A DNA stretch of 64,000 nucleotides from Stomoxys calcitrans (GCF_963082655.1 NC_081552.1:71366707-71430706), one strand, 5' to 3'; counted from the first letter of the stretch, positions 20,260 to 31,160 are shown. Notes: a model not told the origin generated them from the letters alone. Program-made: numbers and translations.

Positions 20260-21345
20260 TTTAATACTCGTAGTATTTTGTAACCGTTCTAGCGTTATCA
20301 AAAAATCGGTTTACAGCCTCACAATTTAAGAAATACTTGACAAGATTTAAAAAAACAAAAAACGTAAGTCCAATGACGTATAAACCATTAAAGATATACT
20401 GGAAATTTCCGTATGTTATTTCTAGAGTTTTACGAGCTCTATCTTTCAAAAAAAAAAAACGATCGGTCCATATATGACTGTTTGGCAAGCAATACAAAAT
20501 TTGACATACTCGATCGGTCCATAAATGACTGTTTGGCAAGCTATACAAAATTTGACATACTCGAGGTGGCCAATTTTCAAGCCCAATGGATCAGCCTCTG
20601 GACCCACTAGAGTCCCCAAATTTTTAATACTTATGGGAAAATACCTCAACTATGTGACTGTGTAAAGTTTCGTGTACACTGATAGAAGAAGGACGGTACT
20701 TTATCAATACCGGCTGGTATTATTTTATTTGCGTTATTGGCAAATAGTTTTAATACCATTTGGTATCCATTGTAGTACCAGACGAACGAGGGTATTAAGA
20801 ACAGATGGCGTCACATCTGCATTCTTATCATAGCGGCAAAAGTGCTGTTTAGCTTTCTACATAATATATTGAAGCCATTATAAAATGTTTGTTTTAATAC
20901 GATTCGTGTGCATAAGAACGTGTTCGAATACTCGAAAGCAGTGGAAACGGAAATAGTCAAACTCTATAGTAGTTATCTATATCAAAAACATTATTTTTTG
21001 TAATTGTTTAATAACAATTCTTAACATAAATAAACGAAATAAAATGAAATTAAATTATTCTTAAGGGTTTTTTTTGGTTTAAACCAATTAAAACCAATAG
21101 CAGGTTGATATTAAAACCAATACCAGTTCGGAAATAAAGCTGGTTCCAAACGTTGCAAATCATTTTATATTCACCCATATCATGCGGTGTTGCTTTATTA
21201 TCAATACCGTATGGTGCTGAAATGGGCACCTTTGGTATCAACTTTTCTATGGGTGTACATATCTCTATCCGTTCAAAAATTCCACAATTATGTCCAAGAT
21301 TTTTCGATTTGGCAACACTGTGCAGCAGGTCGTACAATCAATGTT
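20260..21345 (-). repeat. Family C repeat copy, minus orientation, split by a MITE
   Basis: Same blocks as 19575-20100 in reverse complement. It is interrupted at TA (20675-20676 / 21256-21257) by a MITE and resumes with CATATCTCTATCCGTTC. A 53-bp unit (GAGTATGTCAAATTTTGTAT ... ATGGACCGATC on the minus strand) is tandemly duplicated at about 20460-20565. Confidence 0.65.
20677..21255. mobile_element. 579-bp MITE with TA TSD
   Basis: Termini CACTGATAGAAGAAG and, in reverse complement, CACCCATAGAAAAGT, flanked by TA on both sides. The flanking family C sequence rejoins exactly at a single TA. No transposase frame. The TA target suggests a Tc1/mariner-type transposase in trans. Internal motifs CAATACCGGCTGGTATT and TTTTAATACCATTTGGTAT give it extra inverted symmetry. 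Confidence 0.8.
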
Positions 21346-22734
21346 TGGTTTACTATTCGCCATTTCACTTATTGTTTACATTTCAACTCCCGGCATTTTG
21401 TTTTGTTCAAAGTAAAAGCGTGGCAACTCTAAATTTAATTTTGGCTTATGCCTTTATACTCCTATAAACTGGTATGGTTGCCAAAGTGATGAGAGACGCA
21501 CTCTTAACAAGGGCGTTAAAAAATAAAACAACAATTAGCCAAAGCATTATATTACGTTGTTGTTGTTATTGTTTTGACCGAAATAAAACCAACACCCGTG
21601 GGTAATATAATGATGGGGGTGTTCATACCAAAAAACCCATGTGTCCTATAGAATGAAAATGGAAAGTTCGCTGGAAGGAGGAGAAGGCTCTATTGGCAAA
21701 GAACGCAGTGGTATGAAAATGAAAGAAAATAAATCCTTGCAAAAAATAGGACATAATTAAAGCAGTGCAAAATTTTAAAACTTCAATTTCCCAGAAAGTG
21801 AGACTAGGGTAAAGGTTAAACTTCTAGGGTAAAGAGTAAACTTCTCTCGGGGTTTAAATTCAACTATGTTACATAGAAAAAGGACAAGGTAATTCCTTAC
21901 GGCAGCAGCCCTTTAAATCGAGCAGTTATAGCGTTGGGAGGAGTAATAGGTAAACCATGTTGCTGAAATTCCAACCATGTTGGATTACAATCTTCTGCGC
22001 TTGCCATCTTTGTTCAATAACAACCAACAGAATGTTAATGAAAAGATGATGACCCCAATTCATGGTCATCTCGGACATTCATACGCCTCTCTTTCTGCTT
22101 TCTGTTGCTATCACAAAAACCTCGTTTAAACCACCCACACCATACATGCAGGCTCAAACTCATTCAAAAACATTAAAAACAAAAGAAATAAAGTGAAATT
22201 TTTCATAAACGGATACAGGGATATGCAAGTAAATTTCAAAGCAACAACAACAACAATGGCAATTACAACAACAACGAAAACTTCTAAAAAGAGCCAATTT
22301 GTTTTGTTTTCAGCGCCAACGAAGAAGGACAATTAAAGGAAGAAACACACATGTGACGCCGACGAGGACAACGAGAAGCTAAACCTTCCCCTCGATGACA
22401 GAAAGTCTGCGTTTGTTTCACAAGGTGTGTTTGAGGGGTTTTTATAGTAACATGTGAGGGTATAAAGGCCAAAACAAAAAGGAAATAAAACCCAACAACA
22501 AATATTTTTAGCGGCGGCATACGGTAGCAGCCAGCAACAGTAAAACCACCCGCACACACTCACAACAACAATTCGACCAGATAAGAAACAGAAAAACAAG
22601 AGAAAACCCCCTGAAATAAAAACTCACTTACATTGAGAGTGAACAGGGTGGCCACTAATAAGTTATTGAAACTGTTACAAAGAGTAAAGAGGATTGAGTG
22701 AGTTGTGTAAGGCCCTTCGATATCCTTCCTCATT
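21346..22734. other. Non-repetitive, non-coding stretch
   Basis: No transposon end or domain recognised. Contains CAACAACAACAACAATGGC-type runs (22240-22280) and a cluster of purine-rich sequence near 21650-21700. The reading frames at 22126-22599 are low-complexity and overlapping. An intron or intergenic region of a host gene is plausible but unproven. Confidence 0.35.
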
Positions 22735-23573
22735 TCGGCCTAGATCGGTCCAGATTTGGATATAGCTGCCATATAGACTGATCTCTCGATTTAAGGTCTT
22801 AGGCCCATGAAAGTCGAATTTATTGTGCGATGTCGTCGAAATTTGGGACAGTGAGTTAAGTTAAGCCCCTCCATATACTTCTGCAATATGGCACAGATCG
22901 GTCCAGATTTGAATATAACTGCCATATAGACCGATCTCTCGATTTAAGGTTTTGAGCCCATAAAAGGCGCGTTTATAGTCCGATGTCGCCGAAATTTGGG
23001 ACAGTGAGTTGTGTTGGGCCTTCGACATTCTTCTTCAATTTGGCTTAGATCGGTCCAGATTTGGATATAGCTGCCATATAAACCGATCTCTCGATTTAGG
23101 GTTTTGGGGCCATAAAAGACTTATTTATTGTCCGATTTCGCCAAAATTTGGGACTGTGAGATGTATTGACTCTTCGACTTTTCAGCAAGATTTGGATATA
23201 GCTACCATATAAACCGATCTCTTGCTTTAAAGTCTTGGCCACATAATAGGCGCATTCATAATCCGATTTCACTGAAATTTGACACAGTGACTTATGTTAG
23301 GGTTTTTGACATCCGTGTCGTATATGGTTCAGATCAGTTTATTTTAAGATATACCTTCTAAAAAGATCAATGTTTTGTTATACACAATTTAAAAATTACT
23401 TGTACTTATTAGTATTTAGTCCAAACCGGAACATATTTCGATGTAGCTGCTATGGGGCATAAGATATGCATTTTCACCGGATTTTAACGAAAGGTGATTT
23501 ACATATATACCCGAGGTAATGGGTATCCAAAGTTCGGCCCGGCGAACTTAACTCCTTTTTACTTGTTCTTCAA
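22735..23573 (+). mobile_element. INE-like copy, subtype with 153-bp units
   Basis: Central units are marked by GATATAGCTGCCATATA; the unit mark ends at 22783, 22936, 23088 and 23219, so the first two intervals are 153 and 152 bp and the third is shortened to 131. The right end is AAAGTTCGGCCCGGCGAACT then CTTTTTACTTGTT. The 5' block is absent. Confidence 0.8.
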
Positions 23574-23645
23574 AGCAAGCAGATCTACTGAAAAAATTAA
23601 AAAAATCAAATAAACAAAAAAAAATAAAATAAAGATAGATGGATA

Positions 23646-24044
23646 CACCAAGAGAAATTAGTCTGCTGATATCAGCAAACACTGTCTTCTGCTGATTAAA
23701 AATTTAAATTTTTAAATTTCTGCTATTTATTAATAAAAAAAAATTTCCAATTTTAGTCGTTAATGTTTTGTTTGAAAGCATAAGTATAATAGTAGCAGTT
23801 AGTTTGTGTGCTGTTACTTATATTCACTCATAACTATCAAATTGTAGAAAATTGGAATAAAATTTACATTTTATGCTTACAAAATTGAAAGACAAGATGG
23901 AATGAATATAAAATTTTTTTTAAATATTTAAGTCTTTTTATTTTTTAATTTTTAACATTTGAAAACAGCTGTACCATTTTCAGCAGACTTTCTGCTGTTA
24001 CAGCAAACATGTTTGCTGTTTGTACTTAAACATTTCTCTGAGTG
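23646..24044. mobile_element. 399-bp MITE with TA TSD
   Basis: Termini CACCAAGAGAAATTAGT and, reverse-complemented, CACTCAGAGAAATGTTT, with TA at 23644-23645 and 24045-24046. CTGCTG/CAGCAG motifs cluster at both ends. No ORF. Confidence 0.75.
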
Positions 24045-24239
24045 TACGAATATGGGAATATGCGACTGCCGAAACCCTATGTACGTGCATTATGCCATAG
24101 TTTCCTTGGCAGGAAAGGAAATAATGGATATTTAGAAAATGCAAACGACACAAACTGCATGCCATTGGGAGCAGAATTCTACTTGCGGATGTTCCTAGAT
24201 AATTCTCATGTTTCTGTGCGAAGTTGAAATTCTTTATCT

Positions 24240-24425
24240 ACATATAATTTAGCTATACTTGTACTTCATTTTCATACTTGAGGAAAATTTTTCAACTTAG
24301 ATTTTCTTTTTCCAGGTTACTTTTTTAGTGTTTATAGGGTAGAACAAGCCGATTACTAGCTTAGGTGTATGTGGGCGGATTAATATCCGCACCCACTTTT
24401 CAACACAACATAACCTAGGAAATTT
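24240..24425 (+). mobile_element. LINE 3' UTR fragment
   Basis: Shares GATTTTCTTTTTCCAGGTTA, ACAAGCCGATTACTAGCTTA and GGCGGATTAATATCCGCACC with the 3' UTRs at 25.4-25.6 and 55.8-55.9 kb, and ends in the same ACAACATAACCTAGG. A 5'-truncated copy of the RNase H-bearing LINE. Confidence 0.75.
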
Positions 24426-24602
24426 TTTCAAATTATCATTTCTATAGAAAATGTTAGTCTCTGTGGTCTTTCAGCATCACATATGGCAATTCCTTGGGAT
24501 CTGGGATAGGTATCACAAAAATTAGCTACAGAGCCGAGAGCTTCAGTAGTCATGTGGATGTGTGCAGAACGGTGGTAGTGAACAAGAAAGTCTAGCCACC
24601 TA

Positions 24603-24735
24603 CACTCATAGCACTGTCTGCTGATATTAGAAGGTAATTTTGCAGCACTTGTAGCAGTAGTTCTGCAATTTCAGAGCAACAGGCTCACTGCTGAAAAGTC
24701 TTTTGTTTGCTGAAAATCACCGCTGCTTAATTGTG
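24603..24735. mobile_element. MITE fragment of the CACTCATAG type
   Basis: Starts TA|CACTCATAGCACTGTCTG at 24601 and continues with GCTGCTT/TTTGCTGAAAATCA motifs as in the copy at 17563-18215. It is cut off at about 24735 where LINE sequence starts. Confidence 0.6.
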
Positions 24736-25590
24736 AATGGTGGGAGCAACTCATATCATCGCGGTATTATCGAGGCGACGCTAGGAACCTGGAAGGAGGG
24801 GAAGAGGTTTCCGATCGGATACCTGAGATTAACCTTGAGGTCGAGTGCGAAGCACAGCTGCCAGCGGGACAGTCTTGAATTGACGGAACCCTACTATTGC
24901 CATCTGGAAGATCATGTTACATGGATCGAAGCTAGAGGACAGTCAGATGGAATGAAAGGGCAGACGATTTGGCGGTGAAGGCCAGAGGACTGCCGTCAAT
25001 GAATTTGGTTTACCCGAAGCTTTTCGGGTCGACGCAGTCAGAGTTAAGGTCGTTGGCGACGAATGCGCATGCAACCCTGTGGAACAGCGAAACGGTCGGT
25101 AGGACGGTTAAAATCCTATGGGGGATCCAAATCGTGAGATGACGAGGCTATTACAGAGAGGAAGTAAGGGGGAGGTCTGTACAGCTATTGGTGTCATGAC
25201 GGAACACATAGGACTACGAGCTCACTCATGTTAAATCGGTGCGGCAAGTGATAGCATGTGTAGGGCACGTATAGGGCATGCGGAAAAGATGATGAGACGT
25301 TGGAGCATTTCCTTTGTCATTTCCCGGCCTTTGCGTCTAACAGATACCGGTACTTAGGTGGGGACACTTTACCAGACATGAAGCAACTAAGGGGACATGA
25401 AACAATTTAGGATTTTGAAGGTAGCACGGTATCTCTAACATAGATTTTCTTTTTCGAGGTTACTTTTTTTTTGTTTTAAGAGCGCACAACACGCGAATTA
25501 CTGGCTTAGATGTATGTCCATAGTGGCATGAGCCGGATTAATATCTGCAACCTCTTTTCAACATAACCTAGCCTAACCTAATTATGAAGG
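24736..25590 (+). pseudogene. LINE RNase H to C-terminus and 3' UTR
   Basis: Broken frames on the plus strand include 'SYHRGIIEATLGTW', 'VYPKLFGSTQSELRSLATNA', 'HATLWNSETVGRTVKILWG', 'TEHIGLRAHS' and the Cys/His tail 'DETLEHFLCHFPAFAS' (His-Cys-His with one Cys replaced by Phe). The sequence parallels 55430-55950 and, on the other strand, 31621-32285. Deletions and shifts make it inactive. The tail is CATAACCTAGCCTAACCTAA. Confidence 0.75.
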
Positions 25591-25603
25591 GGATGTTAAA
25601 AGA

Positions 25604-27257
25604 AACAAGTAAAAGCGTGCTAAGTTCGGCCGGGCCGAATCTTATATACCCTCCACCATGGATCGCATTTGTCAAGTTCTTTTCCCGGCATCTCTTCTTA
25701 GGCAAAAAAGTATATAAGAAAAGAGTTACTCTGCTATTAACACGATATCAAGATATGGTCCGGTTCGGACCACAATTAAATTATTATTGGAGGCCTGTGT
25801 AAAATTTCAGAAAATTCGTTTAAGAATTGCGCCCATTGGGGCTCACGAAGTAAAATAGAGAGAACGATTTATATGGGATCTGTATCGGGCTATAGACCGA
25901 TTCAGACCATAATAAACACGTTTGTTGATGGTCATGAGAGGATCCATCGTACAAAATTTCAGGCATATCGGATAATAATTGCGACCTCTAGGGGTCAAGA
26001 AGTCAAGATCCCAGATCGGTTTACATGGCAGCTATATCAGGTTATGAACCGATTTGAACCTTATTTGACCCAGTTGTTGAAAGTAAAAATAAAATACGTC
26101 ATGCAAAATTTCAGCCAAATCGGATAGGAATTGCGCCCTCTAGAAGCTCAAGAAATCAAATCCCCAGATCTGTTTATATGACAGCTATATCAGTTTATGA
26201 ACCGATTTGAACCATACTTGGCACAGTTGTTGGATATCATAACGAAATACTTCGTGCAAAAATGCATTCAAATCGGATAAGAATTGTGCCCTCTAGAGGG
26301 TCAAGAAGTCAAGACCCAAGATCGGTTTATATGGCAGCTATATCAGGTTATGGACCGATTTGAACCATACTTGGCACAGTTGTTGGGTATCATAACAAAA
26401 CACGTCGTGCGAAATTCCATTCCAATCGGATAAGAATTGCGCACTCTAGAGGCTCAAGAAATCAAAACCCAAGATCGGTTTATATGGTAGCTATATCAGG
26501 TTATGGACCGATTTGAACCATACTTGGCACTGTTGTTGGATATAATAAGAAAACACGTCGTGCAAAATTTCATTCCAATCGGATAAGAATTGCGCACTCT
26601 AGAGGCTCAAGAAGTCAAGACCCAAGATCGGTTTATATGGCAGCTATATCAGGTTATGGACCGATTTGAACCATACTTGGCACAGTTGTTGGATATCATA
26701 ACAAAACACGTTGTGCAAAATTTCATTCTGATCGGATAAGAATTGCGCACGCTAGAGGCTCAAGAAGTCAAGACCCAAGATCGGTTTATATGGCAGCTAT
26801 ATCAGGTTATGGTCCGATTTGAACCATACTTGGCACAGTTGTTGGATATCATAGCAAAACACGTCATGCAAAATTTCGTTCCAATCGGATAAGAATTGCG
26901 CACTCTACAGGCTCAAGAAGTCAAGACCCAAGATCGGTTTATATGGCAGCTATATCAAAACATGGACCGATATGGCCCATTTACAATACCAACCGACCTA
27001 CACTAATAAGAAGTATTTGTGCAAAATTTCAAGCGGCTAGCTTTACTCCTTCGGAAGTTAGCGTGCTTTCGACAGACAGACGGACGGACTGTCGGACGGA
27101 CGGACGGACGGACAGACGGACGGACATGGCAAGATCGACATAAAATGTCACGACGATCAAGAATATATATACTTTATGGGGTCTCAGACGAATATTTCGA
27201 GTAGCTACAAACAGAATGACGAAATTAGTATACCCCCCATCTTATGGTGGAGGGTAT
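25604..27257 (-). mobile_element. Long INE-like copy with seven 153-bp central units
   Basis: Both ends are present: AACAAGTAAAAGCGTGCTAAG with TTCGGCCGGGCCGAA on the left, (GACG)n and CTTATGGTGGAGGGTATA on the right. The unit mark GATCGGTTTAYATGGCAGCT starts at 26014, 26167, 26320, 26473, 26626, 26779 and 26932, every interval exactly 153 bp. An earlier degenerate unit lies 152 bp before. Each unit has inverted arms ATCGGTT / AACCGAT around TATATGGCAGCTATATCA. Non-coding; frames through it exist because 153 is divisible by three. Confidence 0.9.
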
Positions 27258-27261
27258 AAAA

Positions 27262-27922
27262 ATAAAACACATGTTAATGTGTGTCTCAGTAGATGTTAAT
27301 AATCATCACTGAATGTATACTTTCCATAATCATTTTTCTTTAAATTTAGATACAAAAGGTCTTGCCGGTCATGAACACATTAGTAAAGCAATAACAAAAA
27401 TGCGAGCTAGCTTAGCCTCATTTCGAAATGTATACCAATGTATGGATCAGGTAGTTTTTTTACAGTAATATTCTAGAATTTACAATCATCCATTCCAACA
27501 AAATTTCTACAAAAAAAATTAAAAAAATGCCTAAAGTAATCAAAAAAAGTAACAGGCAACCATAAAAAGTAGCATACAATTTGTTCAAAACAGTAGATTT
27601 TCTTAGTTGAAATAGAAGTAAGAAATGTTTGCTAATACAGCAGCCCAATGTTTGCTGAAACAGCAGTAAAGGAGACATTGGGCTGCCCATTTTCATAATA
27701 GTAATACCTAAAGTAACCAAAACAAGTCACAGGCCACCATAAAAAGTAGCATAATATATTTTTTCAGCAGATTTTGTTTACTGCTTTAGCTGACCGAAAT
27801 GTTTGCTTATACAGCAGCCCTATGTTTACTGAAACAGCAGTAATTTCTGCTTTCCAATTTTCAGCAGATAAAACTGCTGTTTTAGCAAAGATTTTTGCAC
27901 AAACAAATTTGGTTGAGTGTAG
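27262..27922. mobile_element. MITE with an internal partial duplication
   Basis: The right end, in reverse complement, is CACTCAACCAAATTTG, matching the left end of the MITE at 30477. The stretch CCTAAAGTAATCAAAAAAAG ... CAGCAGCCCAATG at 27528-27690 is repeated in similar form at 27705-27860. The left end is not clear. Confidence 0.55.
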
Positions 27923-28024
27923 AATCTGTTGTTCAAGCAATTTTTCTTCACCAACTTTTCAAATCTTCCCACTTAAGATAATTATCAAGGTCATTCAGCT
28001 CTACTACACTTTGAAGAAAAAAAA

Positions 28025-28800
28025 AACAAGTAAACGCATGTTAAGTTCCACCATGGATCGCATTTGTCAAGATCTTTGCCCTATATCTCTTGAAAGGCAA
28101 ACAAAGGATAATGGATAAGAATTGCTATTTGAGCTATACCAAGTCATGAACCGATTGATGCCATACTTGGTTTTGCTGTTGAAGGTCAAAATTTCAGACA
28201 AATCGGAAAAAATTGCTCCCTCTAGAGGCTCAAGAAGTATAATCGGGAGGTCGGTTTATATGGGAGCTATATCAGGTTATGAACTCATTTAGACCATACT
28301 TGGTATCATTGTTGGAAGTAATCACAAAACATTTCTTGTAAAATTTCAGCCAAATCAGTTAATAATTGCGCCCTCTAACGGCTTTGAAGATCCGAGATCG
28401 GTTTATATGGGAGCTGTAACAGGTAACGATTTGACCCGTACTTGGCACAGTCGTTGGATAAGAATTACGCCTCCTAGAGCATAGCATCCGCCTACAAATT
28501 CATACAGACGCACACGTACAGTGTAAACAACTTCGTGTTGCTTCGTTCGACTGACTCTATTTCATTCAGTTTATGTTTGATGATACTCACACAAACACAG
28601 TTTGGTCTTTTCAATAGCGTCAAGATACAGATCGGTTTATATAGCAGCTATATCAAAATAGGACCGATAAATCCTATTTACAATCCCAACTGACTCACAC
28701 TGCTAGGAAGTATTCGGCCAAAATTTCAGATCAATATTTCGATATGTTACAAACGGAATGACGAAATTAGTACACCCCCATCCTGTGGTGGAGAGTATAA
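28025..28800 (-). mobile_element. INE-like copy, hairpin deleted
   Basis: AACAAGTAAACGCATGTTAAG runs directly into TTCCACCATGGATCGC, so the TTCGGCCGGGCCGAA palindrome is missing. The right end is CCTGTGGTGGAGAGTATA. A GC-richer insertion of about 130 bp at 28490-28615 (CATCCGCCTACAAATTCATA...) is foreign to the family. Confidence 0.7.
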
Positions 28801-28807
28801 ATGCAAC

Positions 28808-28985
28808 TAAAACAAGTAAAAAGGCATTAAGTTCGGCCGGGCAGAACTTTGGATAACCATTCGTAATAATCCATAATCATAGCAGCAGCTATATCGGAAT
28901 ATGATCCCATTTAGACCAAACTCAGCACTGACGACAAGAGGTCTAATACAATTCACTGCTCAAGACGGTAAAATAGCTATATATA
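28808..28985 (-). mobile_element. Short INE-like fragment
   Basis: AACAAGTAAAAAGGCATTAAG, then TTCGGCCGGGCAGAA (hairpin, one mismatch) and CTTTGGATAACCATTC. Only about 180 bp; the 5' block is missing. Confidence 0.7.
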
Positions 28986-28986
28986 A

Positions 28987-29919
28987 AACAAGTAAAAGCG
29001 TGTAAGTTCGGCCGGGCCGAATCTTGGGAACCCACCACCATGGATTCTGAAAAAAATGTATGCAAACTAAATTTTGTTGAGGGGCATAATTGTATTCTAC
29101 ATATCAAACTTTGTCAAAGCAGCAAAAATTAAATCTTCTAAGAACCGAACAAGGATGATCGAGAGACCGCTTAACATGGGAGCTATATCAGATTGTAGAC
29201 TGATTTGGACCGTATTTGGCACAGTTTTTGGAAGTCATAGCAGAACGCCGTATGCAAAATGTCAGCCAAATCGGACAAAAATTTACGGTTTGTAAGGTCT
29301 GAAGAAGTCAAGTCGGGAGATCGGTTTATATGAGAGCTATATCGGGTTATAGACTAATTTGGACCGTACTAAGCAGAGTTATTGGAAGTCATAACAGAAC
29401 ACTACATACTGAACTTCAGCCAAATCGGAAAAAAAAAATTGCGGATTGTAAAGGCTCAAGGAGTCAAATAGGCAGATCGGTTTATATGGGATCTACATCA
29501 GGTTATAGACCGATTCGGACCGTACTTAACAAAGTTGTTGGAAGTCATACCGGAACACCACATGCAAAATTTCAGCCAAATTGGACAAAAATTGCGGCAT
29601 GTAAGGGCTCAAGAGGTCAAATCGGGAGATCGCTTTAAATGGGAGCTATATCTAAATCTGAACCGATAAGGCCCATTTGCAATTCCCAACGACCTACATC
29701 AATATAAAGTATCTGTGCAAAATTTCAAGCGGCTAGCTTTACGCGTTCCACCGCTATCGTGATTTCGACAGACGAACCCACGGACATGGCTATTTCGAAT
29801 TAGAACCTCGAGACAATCAAGAATATATATACTTTATGGGGTCTTAGACGAATATTTCGAGGTGTTACAAACGAAATGACTAGATTAGTATACCCCTATC
29901 CTATGGTGGTGGGTATAAA
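28987..29919 (-). mobile_element. INE-like copy, complete at both ends
   Basis: AACAAGTAAAAGCGTGTAAG and TTCGGCCGGGCCGAA at the left; CTATGGTGGTGGGTATA at the right. Central units of the GGAGATCGGTTTATATGGGA type are spaced at about 150 bp. Near the right end 'GAATATATATACTTTATGGG' and 'GAGGTGTTACAAACGAAATG' are preserved. Confidence 0.85.
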
Positions 29920-29934
29920 AATATTCTCCTAATG

Positions 29935-30115
29935 CATGTAAAAACTTCTCCCCAAGGTAGTGTCGTACTGCGGCACGGCGATCGCACTCGGCTATAAAAA
30001 GGAGGACTCTTATCATTGAGCTTAAAATTTGAATAGGACAGCACTCATTGTTATGTGAGAAGTTTGTCTCTGTTCCTTAATGGAATGTTTATGGGTAAAT
30101 TTGCATGGAAGGATA
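29935..30115 (+). mobile_element. 5'-truncated SINE
   Basis: Starts at CATGTAAAAACTTCTCCCCA and continues CTGCGGCACGGCGATCGCAC, CTATAAAAAGGAGGACTCTT and CCTTAATGGAATGTTTATGG. The tRNA-like head is missing. Confidence 0.75.
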
Positions 30116-30267
30116 TGTAAGGATCTGAAACAACCCATTGTACCATTTTTCAGCGAAATCGTATAAAAAAATCTACTTTTATAGCTCCAAGAAATTTAAT
30201 CGGCAGATCGGTATATGTTTATGACAACTATATCCAAATATAGACTGATCTAAACCATATAGGACCA

Positions 30268-30428
30268 AATGCAAATTTGCCCATGAACATTTCATTAAGG
30301 AACTGGGGCGAATTTCTCACTGCCATACCAAATGGTACAGTACCTCACAAATGTCGCCAGGATTTGAACCCAAGCGTTCAGCGTCATAGGCGGATATGGT
30401 AACCTCTGCGCTACGGTGGCCTCCTTAT
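30268..30428 (-). mobile_element. Internally deleted SINE
   Basis: On the minus strand the head is GGAGGCCACCGTAGCGCAGA with a B box (GGTTCAAATCC, one substitution), then the body is deleted up to GTGAGAAATTCGCCCCAGTT and the 3' end CATGGGCAAATTTGCATTTG. Confidence 0.75.
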
Positions 30429-31160
30429 AGGACACGGATGTCGAAAGGCCTTAAATAACTCACTGTGCAATTTTTACACTCAACCAAAGTTGTTGTTCCA
30501 AACAGCAAAAATGTTTGCTAAATCAGCAGTTTCTGTCTGATAAAAATGGGAAAGCAGACATTACTCATGTTTCAGCAATCATAGGGAATATTATTTATTA
30601 TTTGTGGAATATTACTGTAAAGAAGCTACCTGATCCGATACATTTCGAAATGTGGCTAAGCATGGCATGGCTTTTTGTATCTAAATAAAGAAAAAAGATA
30701 ATGGGAAGTATGCATTCAGTGATGATTATAAACATCCATTGAGACACACATTTACATATGTGTTTAATTTTTTCTTCTTACATCCCCTTCATATTTAAGC
30801 AGCAGTCATTTTCAGCAAACAACAAACTTTTCAGCAGTAAGCCTGCTGCCATGAAAATAATCAGTACTACTGCTATAATAGCAGAACTACTGCTACAATA
30901 GCAGCAAAATTAACTACTAATATTCAACAGTGCTTGCTATTTTCAGCAAACTTTTTTCTATGAGTTAAACACGGGAGTCGAGGGGTTCAACACAACTGCA
31001 CCAAATTTCAGCGAAATCGGACAATAAATGATCCTATAATGGGCCCCAAGATCTTAAATCGAGAGATCAAAATATATGGCAGCTATGCCCAAATTTGCAC
31101 TTTAATCGGCAGATCGTCTGTATGGGGGCTATATCAAGATATAGTCCGATACATTATCTC
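30429..31160 (+). mobile_element. INE-like central-unit remnants around a MITE
   Basis: 30429-30475 and 30968-31160 carry the 'GTCGAAAGGCCTTAAATAAC', CCAAATTTCAGCGAAATCGG and 'ATATATGGCAGCTATGCCC' elements of the INE-like central units. No termini are preserved. Confidence 0.5.
30477..30965. mobile_element. 489-bp MITE with TA flanks
   Basis: Left CACTCAACCAAAGTTG after TA (30475-30476); right end in reverse complement ACTCATAGAAAAAAGTTTG next to TA (30966-30967). Motifs CAGCAG and TTTGCTG recur at both ends. No ORF. Confidence 0.65.

Noticed and set aside
22284..22599. Cys-rich or membrane-like frames of 88-91 codons
   Set aside because: Overlapping frames on one strand in low-complexity CAA/TTG-rich DNA, with no start context or homology recognised.
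25862..26940. Evenly spaced direct repeats resembling a CRISPR array
   Set aside because: The whole 153-bp unit is repeated with no unique spacers, and the context is a dispersed eukaryotic element.
28490..28615. A host exon inside the INE-like copy
   Set aside because: The GC-richer insertion has no long frame and no splice signals; more likely a small unidentified insertion.
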